This document shows, piece by piece, positions 42,569-52,495 of a stretch of 64,000 nt of DNA. The stretch comes from Agrypnia vestita (taxonomy: Eukaryota; Arthropoda; Insecta; Trichoptera; Phryganeidae), in contig JADDOH010023643.1 in the NCBI GenBank assembly GCA_016648135.1, forward strand, positions 310,001 through 374,000, written 5' to 3'. The first letter of the stretch is position 1, and every line of letters begins with the position of its first letter. The notes beneath the pieces are model-generated. The model made no database searches, was not told the origin of the DNA, and was given only the letters and a program-made list of their open reading frames with translations. A program made the position numbers and the translations under genes.

Positions 42569-43075
42569 ACTAGCTGTGCCCGCGCGGCTTCGCACGCGTA
42601 GATTTTTAGTACACTGTTTGGTACGTCATAAAACTTTCGCGAACCTTCTAGAACATTTTCCTTCCAGAACTTTCAAGAAATTTATCGAATATACAGGAAC
42701 CTTCTAGACACACCGACACATTCCGCCACTCAGTTTAGAACCTTACAGGAACGGGAATTTTCTAGAACCTTCTCCTTCCAGAGCTTTCTAGAGCGGATTT
42801 TTCCGGAACCTTCTAGACTCATAGACACGGTCAGCGGGCCCATTCTGAACCAATCTGAAGCATTTGCGGCCTTCCCATAACAAAACAACGTGCTAAAAAG
42901 CACAGTTTTGTCACCCACTCCCACCCACGCTCAGCCACCCCCGCCAAACTCGCATACTTCCGATGTGACACCAAGGGCTATCCACTACCATAACCACCGG
43001 TGGGTGATTGTAGCTGGTTGTGGAGAAAACTTGGCGGATAGGGAATCACGGGTTTCTTTTTATATATATTGATTG
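42569..43075 (+). repeat. Element D copy with HSE-like array
   Basis: It starts ACTAGCTGTGCCCGCGCGGC, then TTCGCACGCGTAG, and ends in TTTCTTTTTATATATATTGA, the usual end of this repeat class. Between them lies a cluster of GAA/TTC pentamers (42641-42820) and a C-rich stretch (42905-42960). It is non-coding. Confidence 0.55.
42641..42820. promoter_or_regulatory. Cluster of heat-shock-element-like motifs
   Basis: Heat-shock factor binds alternating nGAAn and nTTCn units. GAAccTTCtaGAA at 42641-42653 is a perfect three-unit site. GAAttTTCtaGAAccTTC at 42755-42772 is a perfect four-unit site. Further partial units follow at 42692-42704 and 42805-42817. The cluster is internal to a repeat; no heat-shock gene is near. 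Confidence 0.5.
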
Positions 43076-44400
43076 TACGAATATATATTTTTTAATTTTA
43101 AAAAATAATTAATGACCACTCACGAAAACAACGATAAAATACTTCGTTTCAACCCCTTTGATGTAGTTTTACCATGACCAGCACCCACAAATTGTCCCTT
43201 CAAATGCCTTCCAACCACCATAACTAACATAGATCATCCATTACTCCTATTGCCATTGATTTGACTTCAAAACCTTTCTACGCAGGCCATATCCCACCTC
43301 AATCATGCTATCATAATTACTTGCACAATCTTCATAAAATTAGTGATTTTAGCATACGTGCCCTGTTTCTATTCTTGGGTCCAAATATCTTCTTTATATT
43401 CTTATTATCGCCTACCATTAGTGATTTTCATTTTTTGAGTAGGTACCCAGCCTTAAGAAATATACGTATATTATTTTTTCGGTACTTTCTTTATACTTTC
43501 GTATGTTTGTAACATTGGTTAGTCGCCATCATTATCAAAATGCTACATATATAATATATCGCTCTCTCCAGTGATAGTTGTACTTGTGGTGGTAATACAA
43601 TATAAACGCACGTTGATATTACCAGTGTGAAAAAACCATCAATGTACTGGAATTTAATATTTTTTATAATGTCATGGCTGACAGTAACAATTCATATGAA
43701 ATAAGTGAAATTAGTTGTATTTGCCAAAGGAGCTAGCTTTAGAATTTGAAACTATGTTTAAAATTTTCACTATATATTTCAACTTTGCATTACCTTCGAT
43801 ACAATAATAGTATCAAAACTTCTGTAACTAACGTCACAATTGTATTTATGTTGTAAACTATTATTATCTGATTGCGTACACAAAACACGTAACAATTTAT
43901 CAAGTTGATTTGGCTTTTCCCTTGCACAGCATCCTGAGAAGTTTATAGAAAATATAATAAAACTGGTCCTGCTCGTTAAGCGGAAAAGATAAATGTATAT
44001 TTATCTATATACACCCACTTGTCTTATATCCGTCCTTCCTCTTCTACTATATACACAAGGTTCCACAACTTCCATTGTTAAATCATCCCCTAACTTCATC
44101 CCGCTCCGGCGACCCGGGGGAAAGAATTGTCGACATACTTCTAAATTGCTTGTTCTAAATCCATGGTGTAGAGCTTATACAGGAAATTGTGTTTGAAAGG
44201 CTATATATTAGATACAAAACTAATCAATACGCACCAATACTTTTTTGGAATAACATTCAGTTGTTGAGTATACAATACACTGGTAACTACCTGTTGTATA
44301 TTATTTAATATTATAGTCACAATAACATCTACATATTTATTAAATGGTAAGATAATTAACGTTGTTTTTAAAAAATATATATTTTCGCGATAGATAATTA
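43076..44400. other. No gene seen
   Basis: Balanced to AT-rich sequence with short frames only. 44040-44150 is GC-richer, with CTCCGGCGACCCGGGGGAAA, and could be an old LINE tail, but no diagnostic block was found. Confidence 0.4.
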
Positions 44401-44404
44401 TTAA

Positions 44405-44445
44405 TATTACTAGCTAGGTATATAATCCGTTAAAAATGACGTACC
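44405..44445 (+). repeat. SINE-A end remnant (inverted)
   Basis: ACTAGCTAGGTATATAATCC, then GTTAAAAATGACGTAC is a decayed reverse complement of the GTACC..CATTTTTGACGGGTTACGGC-TAGT terminus. Confidence 0.45.
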
Positions 44446-44464
44446 TACTTACTTTACTATTTTT

Positions 44465-44540
44465 TCGACCACGACTGCTGTGAGAACAGCGCCATCTAGC
44501 CAAGAGCCTTGGTAGCGTTAGTGACGGAAATTGTCAGATA
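44465..44540 (-). repeat. Repeat R2, second copy with CTCF-like motif
   Basis: On the minus strand it parallels 18470-18545, including GTCACTAACGCTACC and GGCTAGATGGCGCTGTTCTC, then ACAGC. The CTCF-like core is at 44485-44500 and points the opposite way to that at 18505. Confidence 0.5.
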
Positions 44541-44835
44541 GAGATTTATGCATTTTTTTTGTTTTTTAATTTGTTATTATTTTTCACCTAATCATTATTT
44601 GCGTCATGCGGCAACATTAGTGATGGACATTCTAATATTATGAACTATTAATATTTGTAGTTTACCCCAAAAAAGGAATGGTAGTTCCGAAACTGACTGG
44701 TGTGACCAAAAATATAGTGGTTTTTACCCAAGTGAATATGTGTTTAACTTAATTATATGTTATTTAATATTATGTTATTTCATATAGTTTATTTCTTTTC
44801 ATGTTCATGGCTGCAATACACAGCGGGTGGCAGTG
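44541..44835. other. No gene seen
   Basis: AT-rich. Confidence 0.5.
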
Positions 44836-45190
44836 ATTGTTTGGGGATGATTCGGAGAAAGGCGCTGGGGAGGTTCAGGGGGTGGCGGTGGGTGGCGGTG
44901 GGGCGGGGTCCATCATTAGACCGGATCCCCCTCAAAGCGAATCAGAGCAGCGACCCGTAAGACAGCGCAAGAAAACGCACAAGCGGGGGACGGGAAATTT
45001 TGAGACAGAGTGGAAATTCCGAGAAAAAATACAAATAAATTTATTGCAGGGTTGTTCCGTCCAATCGAGGCTTCGCAACTTCAGGACCGGAGTGGAGATT
45101 TATTATGCCCGCGAATTTGACTCTGCCAATAAGAGAAGACATCCGACCTTCCGAGGAAATCGGGCGTGATGACCGGGAAAATGAAATTGA
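44836..45190. promoter_or_regulatory. GC-richer island with a 110-codon plus frame
   Basis: 44870-44960 includes GGGGTGGCGGTGGGTGGCGG, close to the TGGCGGTGGG style of simple GC repeats. The plus frame 44837-45169 (MFGDDSEKGAGEVQGVAVGG...) has Gly-rich then Arg/Lys-rich parts and no domain. Opposing frames are open too. Not accepted as a gene. Confidence 0.25.
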
Positions 45191-45429
45191 GATACGTATC
45201 ATGCTTCCTTCGATAATTAAGTTCAATTGGAAAAAATAAAGCATTAATTCGAATGCCAAGCATTTTTATTTGTGCGTTTTATTTTTAAAATATTTTTTTT
45301 AAATAACAGGAATTCTTGTGGCACTTATGAATCATAAAAATTGGTTTAAAGAATGCCATATACAATAATTAGCTGAGATACCATTAAAATATATTCAGTG
45401 TCAGCATTCATCCGATGGTAACCTAAGGA

Positions 45430-45570
45430 AATGAGGAGGCCGACAAGCCGTCCTAAAACCTGATGGAATGTTTGTCGCAATCACACTGTGAAAATATGTG
45501 GCAGAAAATAACATTGAAAAGTTTAGGATACTTGGAATGAATTTATCCAGCATGTAATAATTATATTAAC
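45430..45570 (+). pseudogene. LINE tail remnant
   Basis: RRPTSRPKT, then VKICGRK and NEFIQH resemble the tail at 40580-40740. Strongly decayed. Confidence 0.35.
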
Positions 45571-45602
45571 TCTTATTTATGAAAGCAACATAAAAATAGT
45601 AT

Positions 45603-45624
45603 GTGTGTCTGTATGCAGACACAC
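45603..45624. repeat. 9-bp hairpin
   Basis: GTGTGTCTG, loop TATG, CAGACACAC. A short perfect hairpin in AT-rich DNA. Confidence 0.7.
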
Positions 45625-46260
45625 TCACACAGCGTTAATGTTCTTGAATTATGAAATTTTAGAATATATTTCTACTAATATAAAATATGTGCATACATAA
45701 TAAGAATATTTGCGAGATATAAATTTTAATTCGATTTTCTTCAAAATATATGATTACGTAAATTTCAAGCTTCAATGTTTATTTATTTGGGTTGGATTCA
45801 TATGCAAAGGTAAAAAGAGCATGCAGGAAGTTTATTATGAACAATAGTGAACTGTCTGCATGCTAACTATTTTTATACAATTTTATAAATTCTTATGTAA
45901 GCCAGCACTGTTATTAAATGGTAAGGTGTATTAATTAGTACTAGAAGAAACCTGCTGATAACTAACTCAGAGTTAGCAGGATTTTTGTTAATTGTAAAAT
46001 ATGTAATATATTTAAATTAAATAAAAAAAATTAAAAAATACCTGCCCCTGGAGTATACAATACACCGGTACCTGCCTACCTATTGTATATTTAATAATAG
46101 AGTAATTAACATTTTTTGTTATAGATATTTTAAATATTTTTTATGTACAGTTTATCAACAAATCCTGATAGGTTGTCCTGGTGTGACACTAAAAACTTCG
46201 TGAATTTAATAATAATATCAAGGAGAAGAAAAGTATGAGAATTTGAATAAATTGTTTATG
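45625..46260. other. No gene seen
   Basis: AT-rich. The segment near 46040-46090 (AGTATACAATACACCGGTAC, then CTGCCTACC) matches 44268-44300 (AGTATACAATACACTGGTAA), so one more old repeat is present. Confidence 0.4.
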
Positions 46261-46264
46261 AAAA

Positions 46265-46355
46265 TGGATAATTTAAATAGCACCATTTTCGTTTCACAAC
46301 AATTTCACATACGGGCTTTTTACACAAAACTTTTTAGTCCTACAATAGTATTCAA
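46265..46355 (-). pseudogene. CR1/L2-like LINE 3' UTR remnant
   Basis: GCACCATTTTCGTTTCACAA, then CAATTTCACATACGGGC and TTTTTACACAAAAC is a decayed version of the 3' UTR at 25655-25705. Confidence 0.5.
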
Positions 46356-46539
46356 AATTGCGGACTAATTTAATATGCTTGCGAACTACTTTAATATGCT
46401 TAGTTCAACAGAAAATCAATAATCATGCATTTTCATCATAAATCTGTAGGATATATTTTAAATTTATTTAATACATAAATAAATATAAATTAAAAACAGA
46501 TTATATTTTACAATGAAAATCATATCCAAAGTAGAGTAA

Positions 46540-47165
46540 TTAATACATAGAGCATCCGTCGCACACATAAATGTCTTGCCCGCTTGCAGTGGGGTTCTAT
46601 TTACGAACCCTCCCTCTGCGCAGCCGAAACTACCCCAAAGCAATGTTTGCAAACAACGCGGGACGCACCAGCGACTCCAAAAAGCGCGGGAGGTAGCAGG
46701 AAAATGATTTACAAGAGCGGGCACAATGCAAGCGTCGAAAATCCAAAAAAATCGCAGAAAATGTACAGACAAATATATAAATACAGTTGTAGCCGTAACA
46801 CCGAATAAATCTTCCATCCACCGACAGAGGCACTTCCGTCGGGCTGCGGGGCCGGTAGTTTCCCGCGATTATTTATTGAATTTCGAATTTTTGGGGGCGA
46901 TCCAACGCGGCGGCCGGGCCCTGCCCAGGACTATCTTTTTGGTCCAGCGGCCTGATGAATTCCGCACTGACTCGTGATTTATCTGGAACCCTATGATTAA
47001 TGGCGGCGGTCACCGAGAGAATTAGTCCATTAAAGGCATTGGGTTTGTTGAGAAGGTGTTTTTTGTCCGAGTGTGATGTTTTAATCGACCGTTTTTTGTC
47101 TCTTTCGGAGGCGCACAACGTATTTTTGACATTGAACTGTCAATTTTATGATAATTTTTGAGTTA
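46540..47165. promoter_or_regulatory. Long GC-richer island with AT cores
   Basis: This is the longest non-repeat island. GC-rich blocks such as GATCCAACGCGGCGGCCGGG alternate with homeodomain-like or Hox-like AT cores: GATTATTTATTGAAT, GTGATTTATCTGG, CTATGATTAATGGCGGC and TTTTAATCGACC. Frames on both strands overlap and are not recognisable. That mosaic is what enhancers of developmental genes often look like. No repeat match. Confidence 0.35.
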
Positions 47166-47539
47166 ACAAGCTGAAGAATGTCGCCCGTCGGAATGTTTTT
47201 TGTCAGCACTTCGGTAAAAAAAAATAATTCTTATTTCGTTTCATTTTTTGTTGACCGATTTAACATTCCACGCATTTATTTTCCTGTTTATTCGTGTGAC
47301 GTACAAACTACATACTTCTCTACCTCATTGCGTTACTTGATCCCCTGAACGTTGAATGATTCTGTTGGAAAGGGGAATTATGAAAGCAGAGATAATGATT
47401 TAGAAAATTATAAAGTGCAAGTTAAACCTAATAAACGCTATAAGATATTAAAACGTTATAAGGGCTCGTAAAATATAGTGAAGATTTATTGAAAAGAACA
47501 TAGGCGAACATTACTTGGTGTAACAACAGTGACGTACCC
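47166..47539. other. No gene seen
   Basis: Moderately AT-rich without motifs. Confidence 0.45.
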
Positions 47540-47690
47540 AGTAAACATTTTTTTATTTAAGAAAATAATCGAATTAGAATGTTTAGGCTGTTCAAACGAG
47601 GCGCATTGTTTCGTTATATTGGTGTTTATACCCGTAAACACTGACACTACTAATTGCGCTGTCTTTCTTAAATGGCAATTAATAAAATCT
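47540..47690. mobile_element. Foldback MITE M3, copy a
   Basis: Left arm ATTTAAGAAAATAATCGAAT, then TAGAATG. Right arm, reversed, is ATTTAAGAAAGACAGCGCAA, then TTAG. The centre holds GTGTTTATACCCGTAAACAC, a hairpin shared with copy b. Left and right outer ends are related to 53978 and 49400. Confidence 0.65.
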
Positions 47691-47734
47691 TTGCGGAAAC
47701 CGGCTATAAAAACACTTGCCAAACCAAAATCTCC

Positions 47735-47830
47735 TTGTACGGACAACCCAGGACAGAGGATCCTGGCACTTCGCGCAAGGAGGCCCGACCCTGAATGAAC
47801 CGGTATAGGGGGACAGGGGAAACAAGAAAT
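47735..47830 (+). pseudogene. LINE tail remnant
   Basis: The segment CCAGGACAGAGGATCCTGGC, CGCAAGGAGGCCCGACCCTG and AATGAACCGG codes for QDRxSWRxLxKEARPDPE across frames, a common ORF2 end in insects. Confidence 0.5.
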
Positions 47831-48060
47831 TTACATTCTTAAAATACCTAATATTTATTTTTGGACTGCAACTTTTTACGTATTTATATGTATCATCGAT
47901 TTTAATGCGAATTCAGTGAAATTAGCTTACGAAATGATCATGAAAAGCACTCATTTAAACATAGTAATTAATAAATTTATTATGTAATTAATCATTTTAC
48001 ATATGATCATATTTATTATCTCTAGAATCCCCTTTATTTTGTACGCGCGTAACAAAGTAA
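47831..48060. other. No gene seen
   Basis: AT-rich. Confidence 0.5.
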
Positions 48061-48560
48061 ATGATGCTCTGAATGCCACTACGGCCAATAAGAACTTATC
48101 AAGAGATGCAAAACTAGCGTTACATAATGGCGTTCTAGTGCAACTCTGATATATGGAAGTAAAGCCTGGAATTGGCAAAAAAGAAATGAAAGTAGACTGA
48201 ACGCGGTGGAAGGGCGGTCACTAAGGCGCGTGTGTGGAAAATCGTTGGTCGATAGAGTGAGGAATGAACAAATTAGAAGTGAATGTAATGCTGACTGTTG
48301 GTTTGGTCATGTAGAACGTAGGAGCGAGGAAAGGATGGTTAATAAAATATATGGGGCGGTTGTTGATGGCAACAGGAAAAGAAGGCATCCGCAAAAGACC
48401 CGGCCAGACCATGATCAGATACTATAAGTATTGGAGGATGGCCCTGTGAAAAGCCTCAACAACCGTAAAGCTTGCATGAGAAGATGTATGAATGTAGCCG
48501 AAGCAAAAGTAGTGTTCCAAGATAGAATAATATGGCGTTCTATCCTCTCTGTAGGTTAGT
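48061..48560 (+). pseudogene. LINE (RTE-like) ORF2 C-terminal part
   Basis: In order: KDAKLALHNGVLVQL-x-YGSKAW (48103-48165), RLNAVEGRSLRRVCGKSLVD (about 48195-48255), RVRNEQIRSECNAD, then GHVERRSEERMVNKIYGAVV, DGNRKRRHPQ and, after a frame change, LVKSLNNRKACMRRCMNVAE, then AKVVFQDRI and WRSILS. This is the most complete tail of the family here, with two or three frame shifts. Confidence 0.85.
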
Positions 48561-49259
48561 TTGTTAATTAGTTATGTATGTAGCTATTTTTTAAAATTCG
48601 TATCTAGGTCGATTTTGGACATAAATATGAAGTTGGAATGAATCGTGCTGCTAATAGTGTGTGATTATCATTATTAAATTTATTTTTTGATAATCATTAT
48701 TAACTTGAGATTAAGAAAAGGAAATCCGCCCCAAGTGACGACACGCCACGTGAATCAAGAAACACTTGGCACGACGAAAGGGAATAATGTATAAAGTGGG
48801 ACAATCAGAGGTATTGCGTGCTTGAAGTACCTACTGGTATAAGCAATATTTGTCTGGACACCCACCAGGATCGGTGTACACTATTGGGACGCTCCCGGTC
48901 CACTCTCGCCAAGTAAAATCCCGTGACGTCCACACTAACGGGCCAGTTTAGACCACGCTTCATCTTTTTTCATCAATTTTCTCTGAACTTTTCAAGTCGG
49001 AAATCAAAATTACTTTAATTAAATCCAAATAGTCTAAGATATTTTTCTTAAGTGTCATTTTAATTAGTTATTATGGCTTGTTATATTTAAGTATTTTGAT
49101 AACAAAAATATTTATTATAAATAAAACAGTCATTTAATTACCTTTTTTCATAATTCCACGTTTTCTGTGTACCTACCTATTATTGCAAAAATTAACTTAA
49201 ATTTTAATTGACGCTGTACACTCAAGATTAGAACGCGAATGATCGAAGTCGAACTGACC
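48561..49259. other. No gene seen; GC-richer at 48720-48970
   Basis: The richer patch includes CCCCAAGTGACGACACGCCA, then CACGTG (a perfect E-box-like core) and CCCGTGACGTCCACACTAAC. It is unmatched and unexplained. The remainder is AT-rich. Confidence 0.35.
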
Positions 49260-49415
49260 ATTCACACTATGGGTAGACAGACCTCTTTTGTTGTGTTGGT
49301 GTTTATACCCGTAAACACCAACACAACGAAATTATGTGCATTGTACTACTCACAGCTTACACATACTAATTCGATCGCATTTCTTAAATGGAAAGACCTA
49401 TACAAGCCAGAACAA
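49260..49415. mobile_element. Foldback MITE M3, copy b
   Basis: GTTGTGTTGGTGTTTA (49290-49305), loop TACCCG, then its perfect 16-bp complement (49312-49327). The right arm continues CAGCTTACACATACTAATTC, then GATCGCATTTCTTAAATGG, which matches copy c. The left arm is truncated after AGACAGACCTCTTTT. Confidence 0.75.
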
Positions 49416-50285
49416 ATTCGAACCCACTCTAGTCAAATCGTCCCTTCAGAGGTAAAACTCACTAAGTGACATTGGAGTGGTTGATATTATACACATGATA
49501 TTAAAAATATTGAAAATGTGCAAATAATGAGTTTTACCACTAAATAAAGATTAATAGATTTGGAATATTCACTTACTTGTTTTTACCTGGAATAGAGATG
49601 GAAAAAATGTGAACGGATAGTGTGTATCGAGCCTAAAACCGTCTAAAATTCAGCGTGTCGGTCGGTAGGAATGTTACAGTATTGTTACAAAAGTGATGCG
49701 TGCATCTGAAAAAAAATAAAATAAAAGAAGAGAAATCAGTCGCGTTCTGCATTGTTTAAAAAACTGCAAGAATTAGGTCACAAAACTGTTTATTGTGCAA
49801 TTTCAGGGACAATGCGTCCCGTCGGAGCTTTCACCTGGGAACAAAGGTGGATCCTGTGCAGCCGCGCTGGCGAGGGCTGGGTGAGGAGCATTCATGGGAA
49901 GACAATAGCGTCAGGCTGTAAATATGTCATCTTTTGGGAGCCTCTGTGCATTAAACAGTTTAACGTGGCGTAGACTTCTCTCCCTGTACCTATCTGTTCA
50001 TGCACATTGCTGATAAAAATGCACTTTTTTTTTCTTGTGTATTGAACAAAATTACGTATCGCAATTTTAATATGTTTGAATGAATTTTTTTACTTATGTG
50101 TAGTAAAAATATATATTTTTTAAATACTTAGTACGGGTATTTTCGAAAACCCTGGTTGTACGCAGAACAAATCTTAGCATTCTCAATGCATTACCACTGA
50201 CCGCCTCCATGTGATCGTGAAATTTTGGTCTGTCTGCTGAACAGGGTTTTTTGGGCCCTAGTGAAAGATATAACCGAACGCTTGA
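49416..50285. other. Unassigned; GC-richer part at 49795-49985
   Basis: The richer part has ATGCGTCCCGTCGGAGCTTT and CAGCCGCGCTGGCGAGGGCT, with a 73-codon plus frame that carries no domain. The rest is AT-rich. Confidence 0.35.
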
Positions 50286-50432
50286 TCTTTAATATTGATT
50301 AATATTGGAGGATCTGTCAGATGCTTCAAAATCCATGTATAAATAAGGCAAGAGTGGTGTGCCAGGAAAAAAGTGTGCGACGTTCTATCCACACTGCCTA
50401 CCCCTTCAAAGAAACGGTGTGATAGTAACTGA
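50286..50432 (+). pseudogene. LINE (RTE-like) 3' end remnant
   Basis: NKARVVCQEKSVRRSIHTAY, then PFKETV is followed by GAAACGGTGTGATAGTAACT, as at 39800-39860. Confidence 0.65.
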
Positions 50433-50750
50433 TGTATGTATGCAATCGTGCACAGATACCTACCTATTGTAAAATTACAAAAGGTTAATTATACAATACA
50501 TAAGATATAACGTACGCAGATGTTAAACCTAGAGAAAATATAATCTTAGTTTTCTAAGCATGAAAATTAAAGTAAGAATATAAAATAAAAATATACTAAT
50601 ACACAATATTGAAATAAATCTATAGTGTCAAATATGCTGTCTTGTTGTAAACATGTAAGGTACTAAAAAATATTTTTAAATTTATAAAATTTTCTTAGCA
50701 ACTAACACCATCCAGCGACGAAAGTCAAAAAACTTTACCGGAAACATCCC
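50433..50750. other. No gene seen
   Basis: AT-rich. Confidence 0.5.
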
Positions 50751-51265
50751 TTAAAATCGCACCCGATCTTTGAACCATTTCATCCCGCAAATCATTCAGC
50801 CGAGAAGCAAACCTCAAGAAGGCTGCACCCTCAAATCACCCCGGGTTACAAAACGAAACCTTCGCGCACCGCCATCTAGCGGCGGGGCTCGGAACCGCCA
50901 GAGCGTTGTAAAGTTCGCGCCTCGGCCGACAGGCGCGCTGGTGTCGCTGCAATTTTCCTCTCGTAAAAATGTAGGCGGGAAGGATTGTCTGTTGGCTAAT
51001 TTGCCTTATGACACGGCGCCCTAAGAGCGCGTTTCGCGTGCATTTCGCTCACGTGTCGGATATGCAAATTATCGCGCCATTACATGGCAATTTATTTCGA
51101 GCGAATGACCACATTGCGGCGGCATTGAACGTTATATGGGAGCCATGACCTTAGTTAAGTTGGATTTATGGTATGGGCCAGTGGTAAACGCAAGTTATAT
51201 AATTGCCTTTTACCCGGTGCAAGGTGCATTCGCACACTGACCCACATTACCGAGGAGCGGGGAGG
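50751..51265. promoter_or_regulatory. GC-richer island with CTCF-like and octamer-like sites
   Basis: It contains CCGCCATCTAGCGGCGG (50869-50885), a good insect CTCF-like core, and ATATGCAAATTATCGCGCCA (octamer ATGCAAAT at 51061) close to ACATGGCAATTTATTTCGAG. GC-rich blocks such as CGCGCCTCGGCCGACAGGCG surround them. An 84-codon plus frame (50770-51024) lacks any domain. Regulatory function is inferred. Confidence 0.35.
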
Positions 51266-51665
51266 AACCACTTCTGATCATATTAATATCTAACTATATT
51301 TTAATTTGATATTAAAAGTTAAGAAGGTTTTTTATTAGATTGTTTTTACCGTTCGTATCCTTTGTATTAATATATAATAACACTTATTATATTTATTAGA
51401 ATAATGTAGCTAGAAAAAATGTCAAAACGATTAGCGCCGATGCACACGTAACAGGTGGTCTAGTTGCAAGTACTCAACAGTAACGTAAAATCTTATGAAA
51501 TGGAAAATAAACTATATTTCATTAATAAATTAAATAACAAAAACATAAAAGACATCGGTCATTTTAAAAATGTTTTTGAATCTGCGATGTGTACAAGAGT
51601 AATTTGCATAGATAGCGACACTAAAATACATTTTGGTCTTTTTTATCAGTACATAATGTATACTA
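51266..51665. other. Unassigned open frame next to PLE-7
   Basis: A 69-codon plus frame at 51464-51673 (MQVLNSNVKSYEMENKLYFI...) runs straight into the PLE-7 tail. It may be a decayed upstream part of the element, but I cannot align it with PLE-2 or PLE-4. Confidence 0.3.
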
Positions 51666-51891
51666 AAAATTAAAATTTAATAGAAAAAGTGTTAATAGAA
51701 AAGAAAATATTATAAATATCCAAATCCTTTTGCAAAAAAATTACCTTTCAAAATTATATTTTTTTGTTATTAATAATAATTTTGTTATTATAATAGGTAC
51801 ATTGTATCCTGATAAAGGGACTCTTGGCCCCGAAACACGTTGATAAGTCAATAAATAGTGGTTTTATATAAAATGTTTTCTTTTTATTAAT
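51666..51891 (+). pseudogene. PLE-7 tail with hammerhead-like block
   Basis: TTAATAGAAAAAGTGTTAAT, then AGAAAAGAAAATATTATAAA aligns with the last codons of PLE-2. About 90 bases later comes the hammerhead-like block, then GATAAGTCAATAAATAGTGG and a leader ending at ATTAAT (51886-51891). Confidence 0.7.
51807..51846 (+). ncRNA. Near-intact hammerhead-like motif of PLE-7
   Basis: TATC, CTGATAA, A, GGGACTCTTGGCCCC, GAAA, CACGTT, GATA. Stem I pairs (TATC/GATA) and GAAA is intact. The essential G of the first box is A, and the palindrome is now ACACGT. Probably inactive. Confidence 0.5.
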
Positions 51892-52495
51892 ATCAAAAAA
51901 TATTACTGGTAGCCAATCCGGCAATAAAAAAAGTTTGTCTAGTTTACACGCAAAAGAACACCATTTGTTAGAAAAAATATTTACTTTTTTATTTTATTTT
52001 CAGCTGTTTTTTACAATGATTTTTAATTTAACTTGATCTCAGTGATTCATATTAATGTTCATGTTTTTATTATTATTGCTATTGTTTACCAAGTTTCATT
52101 ACTGAGTTTATTTATAAGTTCTGTTATGTTCATACAATATTATTATCTTTAATATATATTTTATCCTATGTAAATTATACCTATAACTAAATATGCAATG
52201 TAGGTACTTATGCAAGAAAATGGAAAAGAAACGTGCCGACAAGCTGTACAAGGCTTGGCACGATCTAGAACAATATAAAATATATGTATAAATTCAATAA
52301 AAATAATAAAAAAAAAATTAATATAATAAATACACAGACGAAATTTTTGCATAATCCTATTTTGAATATTTTTCCACTTAACATTCCAAATGACCCATAA
52401 TAATCAACACCTCGAACCCCCCCCTCCCCTCACCAACCCCCTCAACCGCTCCTTCACCGTAACATATTTGCTTGTTTCAACTTTTAAGATTAGTA
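51892..52495. other. No gene seen; C-rich tract
   Basis: AT-rich, with a C-rich tract CGAACCCCCCCCTCCCCTCA at about 52412-52447. A segment at 52230-52275 (GTGCCGACAAGCTGTACAAG) stands out in composition but was not matched. Confidence 0.4.

Noticed and set aside
45041..45263. Minus frames opposite the 44837 frame
   Set aside because: They overlap each other in two phases and carry no motif.
47486..47798. Frames of 86 and 89 codons on both strands
   Set aside because: They cross foldback MITE copy a and change with its inverted arms.
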